This document shows, one piece after another, positions 1 through 5,136 of a stretch of 5,136 nucleotides of DNA; position 1 is the stretch's first letter; every line of letters starts with the position of its first letter. The notes under the pieces were generated by a model. That model was not told where the DNA came from, did not search any database, and saw only the letters and a program-made list of their open reading frames with translations. The translations under genes were made by a program, and so were the position numbers. The stretch covers positions 1-5,136 of the forward strand of contig CAZAFU010000141.1 of assembly GCA_964484475.1 (NCBI GenBank). Reading direction: 5' to 3'. Origin of the DNA: Parvularcula sp964484475. GTDB lineage: Bacteria; Pseudomonadota; Alphaproteobacteria; Caulobacterales; Parvularculaceae.

Positions 1-597
1 GAGCAGCGCCTCCAGGACATGGGATGGTGGGCCTATGTTCCGGGTGCGAACTGGAGGTACCCGCTCGGTCCGGATGCCGGGCGGGCGGGGCCTGATGAAC
101 CCGTCCGTCAGATCGCGTTCGCGGATGCAGCAGCCTACGCAGCTTGGGCCGGCGGCCGCCTTCCGACCGAGGCAGAGTGGGAATATGCAGCCCTCGCCGG
201 GACCGACAACGCCGATTACGGCATCGCGCGCCCGGTGGAGGCGAACACCTGGCAGGGGCTCTTCCCGGCGGTGAATACGAAGCAGGACGGGTACGAAGGT
301 GTTGCACCGGTCGGCTGCTACGCTCCCAACGCCGTCGGTCTTCACGACATGCTGGGCAATGTCTGGGAGTGGACGGCCGACAGTTATTCGGCGCGCCATA
401 CTTCCACCCCGAAACGCCTCCCGCCAGACGGCGACGGCCCGGCGGCCGGCGTCATCAAAGGGGGCAGCTTCCTCTGCGCGCAAAACTACTGCCGCCGTTA
501 TCGCCCTTCCGCACGGCACGCGCAGGATATCGGACTTGGTACGGACCATATCGGCTTCAGGGTGGCCTATGACGAAAAGCCGGTGGGAGGCTCCTGA
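1..597 (+). CDS. Formylglycine-generating enzyme (sulfatase-modifying factor), C-terminal part
   Basis: This is the C-terminal 198 residues of an FGE-sulfatase (SUMF1-type) protein. The frame is open from base 1, so the start lies off the left edge. Full-length family members are roughly 300 residues or more, so about the first third is missing. The enzyme oxidises the cysteine of a CxPxR motif in type I sulfatases to C-alpha-formylglycine. Visible family signatures are GGRLPTEAEWEYAA (bases about 151-195), ANTWQGLFP (about 241-267), GLHDMLGNVWEWTADSYS (about 337-390) and KGGSFLCAQNYCRRYRPSAR (about 457-516). The two cysteines (codons 475-477 and 490-492) are five residues apart, as in authentic FGEs, where this pair binds copper and performs catalysis. 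Related non-FGE proteins such as EgtB or PvdO types lack this pair. A cysteine-type sulfatase client lies 2.4 kb downstream on the same strand. The ATG at 19 is internal, not the start, because conserved sequence (WWAYVPGANWRYP) runs straight through it. Confidence 0.95.
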   Translation, partial: EQRLQDMGWWAYVPGANWRYPLGPDAGRAGPDEPVRQIAFADAAAYAAWAGGRLPTEAEWEYAALAGTDNADYGIARPVEANTWQGLFPAVNTKQDGYEGVAPVGCYAPNAVGLHDMLGNVWEWTADSYSARHTSTPKRLPPDGDGPAAGVIKGGSFLCAQNYCRRYRPSARHAQDIGLGTDHIGFRVAYDEKPVGGS

Positions 598-630
598 CCG
601 TCACCGAACTGCCTCGAAACTCCGCCGACG

Positions 631-660
631 CTTGACAGACGGCTCAGACCGCGGAATTCT
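631..660 (+). promoter_or_regulatory. Weak candidate promoter upstream of the leader/GH3 gene
   Basis: A perfect TTGACA (632-637), within the CTTGAC context favoured by alphaproteobacterial housekeeping promoters, is followed after 17 bases by AATTCT (655-660). That hexamer matches the -10 consensus at only three of six positions. The predicted transcript start near 667 would keep the strong Shine-Dalgarno run at 683-695 in the mRNA. The site lies in the 194-base gap between the FGE and GH3 genes, where a separate promoter for the GH3-sulfatase pair is plausible. The -10 element is poor, so this is a suggestion only. Confidence 0.25.
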
Positions 661-682
661 ACCAGTCGGAAGAAAAATATAA

Positions 683-695
683 GAGGGAGGGAGGT
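683..695 (+). promoter_or_regulatory. Strong Shine-Dalgarno run for a leader ORF
   Basis: The purine-rich run GAGGGAGGGAGGT contains GGAGG (690-694), an excellent anti-16S match. It is about 97 bases upstream of the GH3 ATG, far too distant to serve it directly, but it sits five bases before a TTG codon at 700. The GH3 ATG itself has no good Shine-Dalgarno; the nearest candidate is the GGGG at 778-781, about ten bases upstream. Confidence 0.5.
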
Positions 696-699
696 CCGG

Positions 700-795
700 T
701 TGCGCCGCTGGTTTGCGGTTGGCCGAACCCCCGAACGTCACCGTTCATTCGAGCCTCGCCGTCAAGGCGCGCAAACCGGGGTCCACGCTTCATGA
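700..795 (+). CDS. Possible short leader ORF translationally coupled to the GH3 gene
   Basis: A TTG-initiated frame of 31 codons runs from base 700 to a TGA at 793-795. It overlaps the GH3 start as ATGA (792-795), the classic geometry of translational coupling. The deduced peptide begins MRRWFAVGRTPERHR and ends QTGVHAS. It is arginine-rich, with no membrane segment, no domain I recognise and no run of one regulatory amino acid. Support is the strong Shine-Dalgarno at 683-695 at correct spacing and the weak ribosome site in front of the GH3 ATG. Small inverted repeats lie inside it: GAACG/CGTTC around a TCAC loop (733-746) and CGCC/GGCG around a five-base loop (757-769). An ORF this short can arise by chance, and a TTG start is uncommon. 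The peptide itself may have no function beyond delivering ribosomes to the GH3 gene. Confidence 0.35.
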   Translation: MRRWFAVGRTPERHRSFEPRRQGAQTGVHAS

Positions 796-3026
796 AACGT
801 CATCGTCTTCAGCAATACCTTCTCGCCGGGCTTTCGACCCTGGCCCTGTCCGCCCAGGCAGCCGCCCAGGACGCGGACGACGCCGCGCGCCGCGCAGCCG
901 AGACCGAAGCGAAGATGACCAACGAAGAGCGCAGCATGCTGACGCTTGGCTACATGGCCGTCCCCTTCGGCGGGAGCACGCCGCCCAAAGGTGCCATTCC
1001 CGGCGCCGGTTACGTTCCCGGTGTCGAACGGCTGGGCGTTCCCCCGCTCTGGGAAACCGATGCCAGCCATGGCGTCACCTGGATCGGCGGGGCGCGCGGC
1101 TCCGGCGCCACGGCCCTTCCTTCCGGCATCGCACAAGGCGCGACGTGGAACACCTCCCTCATCGAAGAGGGCGGCAGGATGATCGGTTCCGAAGCCCGCG
1201 CGAAAGGGTACAACGTCCTCCTGGCCGGCGGCATCAACCTGATGCGGGAGCCGCGCAACGGCCGGACCTTCGAATATATGGGCGAGGATCCCCTTCATTC
1301 GGGCCTGATGGGCGGTGCTGCAGTCCGCGGTATCCAGTCCAATGACATCATCAGCACATTGAAGCATTTCGCCATCAACCCCCAGGAGACAGGCCGGCAC
1401 TTCATGAACGTCGTGATCGACGAGGGGGACCTTCGCGAAAGTGACCTTCTCGCTTTCGAGATCGCCATCGAGGAAAGCGACGCGGGAAGCCTGATGTGCG
1501 CGTATAACAGGCTCAACGGCCCGCTGTCCTGCGGCAGCGAAAGCCTCCTGACGGATGTTCTGCGTAAGGACTGGGGCTATAGAGGCTTCGTCATGTCCGA
1601 TTGGGGCGCGGTGGAGGCTCTCGATTTTGCCCTTGCCGGTCTCGACCAGCAATCAGGAGCCCAACTCGACGAAGGCCTCTTCTTCGGCAAGCCGCTGGTC
1701 GAGGCGGCAGCCAGCGACCCTGCCTATCAGGAACGCATGCGCGAGATGACCCGCAACATTCTCTACGCGATCTACGACAACAATCTCGACGAGGAGCTGC
1801 CGGGCGAAGGAGTAATCGACCAGGAAGCGAACGAACAGGTTTCCCTGAAGGCCGCACAGGAAGCCATTGTCCTTCTGAAGAACGAAGACGGGGCCCTGCC
1901 TCTCTCCAGGGACATCGCCTCCATCGCGGTGATCGGCGGTCATGCCGACGCGGGAACCATCACCGGAGGCGGATCGTCCCTGGTCCATGGCGACGAGGGA
2001 CCGGCCCTGCAGGTTCCCGCATTGCGCGGTGACCAAGCCCCTTATGCCGGCTTTGCGGACCCGTCCTTCCACGGTTCGGCACCGCTTGCCGCGATCAAGG
2101 AAACCGCGCCCGAAGCGGATGTCCGTTTCCGGTCGGATGACTATCCGAGCGATGCGGCGCGGCTGGCGGCTAATTCCGATGTGGCTATCGTCTTCGTCAC
2201 CCAGCACCAGACCGAAGGCTACGACGTCCCCGATCTTTCCCTCCCGGATGGCCAGGATCAGCTTATCGCCGAGGTTGCCGCCGCGAACCCGAACACCATC
2301 GTCGTTCTCGAAACCGGCGGGCCGGTCCTGATGCCCTGGCTCGACGATGTCGCGGCCGTGGTCGAGGCCTGGTATCCGGGTGCCCGCGGTGGCGAAGCCA
2401 TCGCCAGCGTCCTCTTCGGCGACGTCAACCCTTCAGGCCACCTGCCCGTCACTTTCCCCGCGTCGCTGGAGCAACTGCCGCGTCCCGAGCTCGACGGCAT
2501 CGACACCGTCAAGCGGGACTTCATCGGCAAGGGCGAGCCCGGCCAGACCCTGGACGTGGACTACAATATCGAAGGGTCGGACATCGGCTACCGCTGGTTT
2601 GCCCGGGAAGGGCACGAGCCGCTCTTCGCCTTCGGTCACGGCCTGAGTTACACGGACTTCCGGTTCGACCGCCTTCGCATCCAAGGCGACGGTCCGGCGC
2701 TTGAAGCACGGTTCCGTATGCGCAATACCGGCAGGCGGGACGGAGCCGACGTTGCCCAGCTCTACCTCACCTCCGTCAACGGAGAAACAAGGCAGCGACT
2801 TGTCGGTTTCGCGAAGCGCGACCTGCGCGCCCGCCGCGGCACCGACGTGCAACTGACGATCGATCCGCGACTGCTCGCCGAGTGGCGGGATGAGGGCTGG
2901 GCGGTCGAAGGCGGGACCTACACCTTCGCCCTCGGCCATAGTGCCAGCGACCTGCTCGAACCGGTTGGAGTGGACATCGAAGCCTTCACCATCGAGCCGG
3001 ACGGCAAGACCGTCCGTCGCCGCTGA
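792..3026 (+). CDS. Secreted GH3 family beta-glycosidase (beta-glucosidase-like)
   Basis: This is a complete 744-residue glycoside hydrolase family 3 protein that removes terminal beta-linked sugars from oligosaccharides with retention. The first ~26 residues form a Sec signal peptide (MKRH, then a hydrophobic stretch ending AQAAAQ), supporting ATG 792 and periplasmic or external action. The N-terminal barrel spans about 45-330: substrate-contact motif ETDASHGV (D90), RNGRTFEYMGEDP (155-167), KHF (191-193), R202, Y238, and catalytic nucleophile D270 in FVMSDWG. The second domain spans about 350-560, with the likely acid/base E475 in TEGYDVPDLSLP. A linker with the conserved FGHGLSYTDF (614-623) leads to a fibronectin III-like domain (about 640-715, NTGRRDGADVAQLYL). 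No PA14 insert is seen, and length is normal for three-domain GH3 enzymes. Beta-glucosidase is the default call, but family 3 also contains beta-xylosidases and exo-glucanases, and sequence alone does not settle the sugar. The gene is followed after 17 bases by the sulfatase gene, which suggests a shared substrate. Confidence 0.95.
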   Translation: MKRHRLQQYLLAGLSTLALSAQAAAQDADDAARRAAETEAKMTNEERSMLTLGYMAVPFGGSTPPKGAIPGAGYVPGVERLGVPPLWETDASHGVTWIGGARGSGATALPSGIAQGATWNTSLIEEGGRMIGSEARAKGYNVLLAGGINLMREPRNGRTFEYMGEDPLHSGLMGGAAVRGIQSNDIISTLKHFAINPQETGRHFMNVVIDEGDLRESDLLAFEIAIEESDAGSLMCAYNRLNGPLSCGSESLLTDVLRKDWGYRGFVMSDWGAVEALDFALAGLDQQSGAQLDEGLFFGKPLVEAAASDPAYQERMREMTRNILYAIYDNNLDEELPGEGVIDQEANEQVSLKAAQEAIVLLKNEDGALPLSRDIASIAVIGGHADAGTITGGGSSLVHGDEGPALQVPALRGDQAPYAGFADPSFHGSAPLAAIKETAPEADVRFRSDDYPSDAARLAANSDVAIVFVTQHQTEGYDVPDLSLPDGQDQLIAEVAAANPNTIVVLETGGPVLMPWLDDVAAVVEAWYPGARGGEAIASVLFGDVNPSGHLPVTFPASLEQLPRPELDGIDTVKRDFIGKGEPGQTLDVDYNIEGSDIGYRWFAREGHEPLFAFGHGLSYTDFRFDRLRIQGDGPALEARFRMRNTGRRDGADVAQLYLTSVNGETRQRLVGFAKRDLRARRGTDVQLTIDPRLLAEWRDEGWAVEGGTYTFALGHSASDLLEPVGVDIEAFTIEPDGKTVRRR

Positions 3027-3031
3027 AGAAC

Positions 3032-3036
3032 AGGGA
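3032..3036 (+). promoter_or_regulatory. Ribosome binding site of the sulfatase gene
   Basis: AGGGA lies seven bases before ATG 3044, inside the 17-base gap after the GH3 stop. It supports this start, which also places a lipoprotein signal peptide at the N terminus. The absence of room for a promoter or terminator supports co-transcription with the GH3 gene. Confidence 0.6.
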
Positions 3037-3043
3037 TCCTGTC

Positions 3044-4678
3044 ATGATATCCTGCCGCACCCTGCCCCTCGCGCTCCTCCTCGCCGCATGCGGCGCCAGT
3101 TCGCAACCTGACAAGCCCACAGGTTCGGGTGCGGCGGAACCGGACGACAGGCCGAACTTCATCGTCATCGTCACCGACGACCAGCGCTACGACGCGCTCG
3201 GTATTCTCGATGACGACCTGAAGACGCCCAACATGGACCGGCTCGCCAGGGAGGGCGTTCATTTCGCCAACGCTTTCGTGACCACGTCGCTATGCTCACC
3301 GAGCCGGGCAACGATTCTCAGTGGGCGGCCCATGCGTGAGCATGGTGTCGTCGACAACAACTCCGACCTCGGTGAAGACATCGACACCTTTCCCAAAGCG
3401 CTCGACCGGGCTGGTTACGACACGGCGATGATCGGCAAATGGCACATGGGAGGGGAGGACGATTCCCCAAGGCCCGGCTTCGATCGCTGGGTGAGTTTTG
3501 CCGGCCAGGGCAATTACTATCCCAGAGGCTTCATGGGGGGTCCAAGCTACCTCAACGTCGACGGCGAGCGCGTCGAGCAGCAAGGCTACATCACCGACGA
3601 GCTGACCGACTACGCGCTGGACTGGCTCGAGCAGCGAAAGACGGACAGCGATCCGTTCATGCTCTACCTCGCCCACAAGGCCGTCCATGCCTTCTTCGAA
3701 CCGGCCCCGCGGCACGAGGGCATGTACGACGACATGCCGATCAGGGACGTGATCCCCTCCCAAGAAGAGATGCAGCAGGAGCCAATGTGGGTCCAGAACC
3801 AGCGCAACAGCTGGCACGGTGTCGATTTCCCGTACCATACGACCCTCTCGCTACCTGATTACAAGAGGGACTATCTCGAGACCCTGACGGCCGTGGATGA
3901 CAGTCTGGGCCGCATCTTCGAATGGCTCGAGGAAAGCGGCGAGGCGGATAACACCTATCTCATCTTCATGAGCGACAACGGTTTTCTCTTCGGGGAACAC
4001 GGACTGATCGACAAACGCAACGCCTTCGAGGAATCGATCCGCATTCCCCTTCTCATCCGTGGCCCGGGCGTTCGTTCGGGCGTGAAAGAAGAGGGTTCGG
4101 TCACGACACTCGACATCGCCCCCACCCTTCTCGAGCTTGCAGGAGCAACCTCCGCTGCCGAACTCCGCGGCAGGAGCCTTGCGCCTGTCCTCGAAGGGAA
4201 CGTCGATGACTGGGATAATGAGTTGGTGTACGAATATTTCTGGGAGTTCAACTATCCGCATACACCTACACAATTTGCCATCCGGTCGGACCGGTACAAA
4301 CTCGTCCGCCTGCACGGCGTCTGGGACGAGGACGCATTGTATGACCTTCAAAATGACCCGGGCGAAACCAACAACCTGATCGCCGATCCGGACCATCTGG
4401 AGATCCGGCTCGAGTTGCAGGATCGCCTCCATGCGGCGATCGCGAACCAGGACGGAAAAGGTAATGTTCCCTTCACGAGCAAGTTCAATCAGGGTGCGGT
4501 CTTCCGGAGTGTCGCCGGGCCGGAAGCGGCCGAGTTTCCGGAGCGTTGGCTGAGGGAGGATGACGCCGAGGACCGTCTCGAACATGTCATTCCCGACGGT
4601 CCGGCGAAGGCGGAAACGTTGCGCAGGATCACCGAAGCGTTCGAGGAGGGCCAGCGGCAGCGCAGCGATCAGCGCTAG
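3044..4678 (+). CDS. Lipoprotein type I (S1) sulfatase, N-acetylglucosamine-6-sulfatase-like
   Basis: This is a complete 544-residue sulfatase of the alkaline-phosphatase superfamily; it hydrolyses sulfate esters on sugars. The N terminus is a lipoprotein signal with lipobox LAAC (13-16), so the mature protein should be acylated at C16 and envelope-anchored. The fold begins with PNFIVIVTDDQRYD (calcium ligands D45, D46). The active-site motif is CSPSR (84-88) in SLCSPSRATILSGR, the cysteine type needing formylglycine conversion. Further conserved sites are GKWHMG (K132, H134), HKAVHAFFEPAPRH (H211, H215), the metal site SDNG (D311, N312) and GEHGLIDKR (K324). The C-terminal subdomain has the usual SDRYKLVR and LYDLQNDPGETNNL. 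The TTSLCSPSR and HKAVHAFFEPAPRH contexts resemble glucosamine-6-sulfatase-like S1 sulfatases, but substrate assignment within S1 is unreliable. A charged tail (about 503-544) extends beyond the recognisable family end. The FGE upstream probably activates this protein before export. Confidence 0.95.
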   Translation: MISCRTLPLALLLAACGASSQPDKPTGSGAAEPDDRPNFIVIVTDDQRYDALGILDDDLKTPNMDRLAREGVHFANAFVTTSLCSPSRATILSGRPMREHGVVDNNSDLGEDIDTFPKALDRAGYDTAMIGKWHMGGEDDSPRPGFDRWVSFAGQGNYYPRGFMGGPSYLNVDGERVEQQGYITDELTDYALDWLEQRKTDSDPFMLYLAHKAVHAFFEPAPRHEGMYDDMPIRDVIPSQEEMQQEPMWVQNQRNSWHGVDFPYHTTLSLPDYKRDYLETLTAVDDSLGRIFEWLEESGEADNTYLIFMSDNGFLFGEHGLIDKRNAFEESIRIPLLIRGPGVRSGVKEEGSVTTLDIAPTLLELAGATSAAELRGRSLAPVLEGNVDDWDNELVYEYFWEFNYPHTPTQFAIRSDRYKLVRLHGVWDEDALYDLQNDPGETNNLIADPDHLEIRLELQDRLHAAIANQDGKGNVPFTSKFNQGAVFRSVAGPEAAEFPERWLREDDAEDRLEHVIPDGPAKAETLRRITEAFEEGQRQRSDQR

Positions 4679-5006
4679 CCGCACGAGGCTTCCGGCAGGC
4701 ACAGACCTCCGCCGGGTCGATATCGTCACGGCGGCCCGACCCAGGCACCGTCAATCCGTGGTTGCAGCTCACCCCGACGGTCTGGCGCTTCGGCCCCCGG
4801 GGCCGGCGGGGATGATTGAGGGTATGGGATCGAAGGAAGCCCCCCGGCACCGAACTGAATGACAAGGGCGCCGGGCGACAGCTTTGAAGGCGAGATAATC
4901 CCTCGATCAGCCGCTTCCGCGAAGGCGCAGGGAGTGGACACAGAAGCCATCCATTCGCCCAGCCCGGTCCCGCGGTGGATGGCTCCTGTGCGGAATACGT
5001 TCCCTG
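4679..5006. other. Gap between convergent genes, no recognised gene
   Basis: This 328-base gap separates the stops of the sulfatase (+) and the esterase (-). I see no coding frame here with a recognisable domain or a convincing ribosome site. It holds a strong stem-loop at 4939-4990, described separately. It also holds a weaker GC-rich inverted repeat, CCCCGACGG (4772-4780) with CCGGCGGGG (4803-4811), in which eight of nine positions pair. That repeat is about 93 bases after the sulfatase stop and lacks a T-run, so a terminator role is uncertain. Confidence 0.6.
4939..4990. terminator. Long stem-loop between convergent genes, possible bidirectional terminator
   Basis: The 15-base arms CACAGAAGCCATCCA (4939-4953) and TGGATGGCTCCTGTG (4976-4990) pair at 14 positions, with one A/C mismatch, around a 22-base loop. 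The hairpin begins 16 bases after the stop of the leftward esterase gene, where a terminator or mRNA-stabilising 3' structure is expected. Neither side carries a T-run, so it is not a canonical intrinsic terminator. It could instead act with Rho, protect 3' ends, or be a repeat-family element. Confidence 0.45.
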
Positions 5007-5136
5007 TCAGAGCTTGCGGCAGAAGAACCGCATCATCTCCGATGTCGCGGATGGACCGTGCGGGTCGGTGTAACTTCCCGCCCGGCTCCCGCCTGACCAT
5101 GCGTGCCCCGCACCTTCGATGATCCAGCGTTCGACC
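5007..5136 (-). CDS. PHB depolymerase / feruloyl esterase family hydrolase, C-terminal fragment
   Basis: Reading leftward from base 5135, 42 codons end in TGA at 5007-5009. The fragment contains IIEGAGHAWSGGSRAGSYTD, followed by PHGPSATSEMMRFF. This is the characteristic C terminus of the esterase PHB depolymerase family (alpha/beta hydrolases, LpqC-like), in which the histidine of GAGHAWSGG is the catalytic-triad base. Family members hydrolyse polyhydroxyalkanoates, or acetyl and feruloyl esters on plant or algal polysaccharides. Beside a GH3 enzyme and a sulfatase, the carbohydrate-esterase role is the more attractive reading, but that is inference. The serine nucleophile, aspartate, signal peptide and start are off the right edge. 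The gene converges on the sulfatase gene, so it belongs to another transcription unit. Confidence 0.85.
   Translation of the reverse strand, partial: VERWIIEGAGHAWSGGSRAGSYTDPHGPSATSEMMRFFCRKL

Noticed and set aside
678..683. TATAAG as a -10 element before the GH3 gene
   Set aside because: It matches the -10 consensus well, but there is no acceptable -35 at 16-18 bases upstream. A start just downstream would also remove part of the strong Shine-Dalgarno from the transcript.
762..1652. A 296-residue open frame on the minus strand opposite the GH3 gene
   Set aside because: It lies wholly or nearly wholly antisense to well-conserved GH3 coding sequence and shows no recognisable domain. Long antisense frames are common in GC-rich genes.
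3031..3054. Imperfect pairing between CAGGGAT and ATCCTG around the sulfatase start, as a ribosome-site switch
   Set aside because: The pairing is short and bulged. It is more likely coincidence than a regulatory hairpin.
3851..4729. A 292-residue open frame on the minus strand opposite the sulfatase gene
   Set aside because: It is antisense to conserved sulfatase motifs (SDNG, GEHGLIDKR, the C-terminal subdomain) and has no recognisable domain. It is a GC-driven shadow.
4726..5100. A 124-residue minus-strand frame across the convergent gap
   Set aside because: It overlaps the esterase C terminus in another frame, and that frame encodes unmistakable family motifs. The remainder is proline- and glycine-rich with no recognised domain.
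4859..5122. An 87-residue plus-strand frame downstream of the sulfatase
   Set aside because: It runs antisense through the esterase 3' end and through the stem-loop, with no good ribosome site or domain.

Overview
The window is a high-GC stretch (low 60s % by eye) that looks like a carbohydrate-catabolism locus of a Gram-negative bacterium. A Sec signal peptide on the glycosidase and a lipobox on the sulfatase indicate cell-envelope export. The overall style (GC content, a promoter-like CTTGAC, family mix) would fit an alphaproteobacterium such as a sphingomonad. That placement is an inference and no marker gene confirms it.

Layout: (1) Bases 1-597, + strand: the C-terminal part of a formylglycine-generating enzyme (FGE, sulfatase-modifying factor), cut by the left edge and retaining both active-site cysteines. 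(2) Bases 598-791: a leader region with a weak promoter candidate and a very strong Shine-Dalgarno run. That run sits in front of a possible 31-codon TTG-started ORF whose stop overlaps the next gene's start (ATGA). (3) Bases 792-3026, +: a complete secreted GH3 beta-glycosidase. (4) Bases 3044-4678, +: a complete lipoprotein S1-type sulfatase with a CSPSR active site, 17 bases after the GH3 stop and so almost certainly in the same operon. (5) Bases 4679-5006: a gap between convergent genes, with no recognised gene and one strong stem-loop. (6) Bases 5007-5136, - strand: the last 42 residues of a PHB-depolymerase/feruloyl-esterase-like hydrolase, cut by the right edge.

The genes make a coherent set. 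The FGE converts the sulfatase's active-site cysteine to formylglycine. The mature lipoprotein sulfatase then desulfates an oligosaccharide in the envelope, and the exported GH3 enzyme removes terminal sugars. The neighbouring esterase could remove acyl or phenolic esters. This is a compact sulfated-glycan degradation module. The families are known; the least explained features are the candidate coupled leader ORF before the GH3 gene and the long hairpin between the convergent genes. I found no RNA gene, CRISPR array or insertion sequence.
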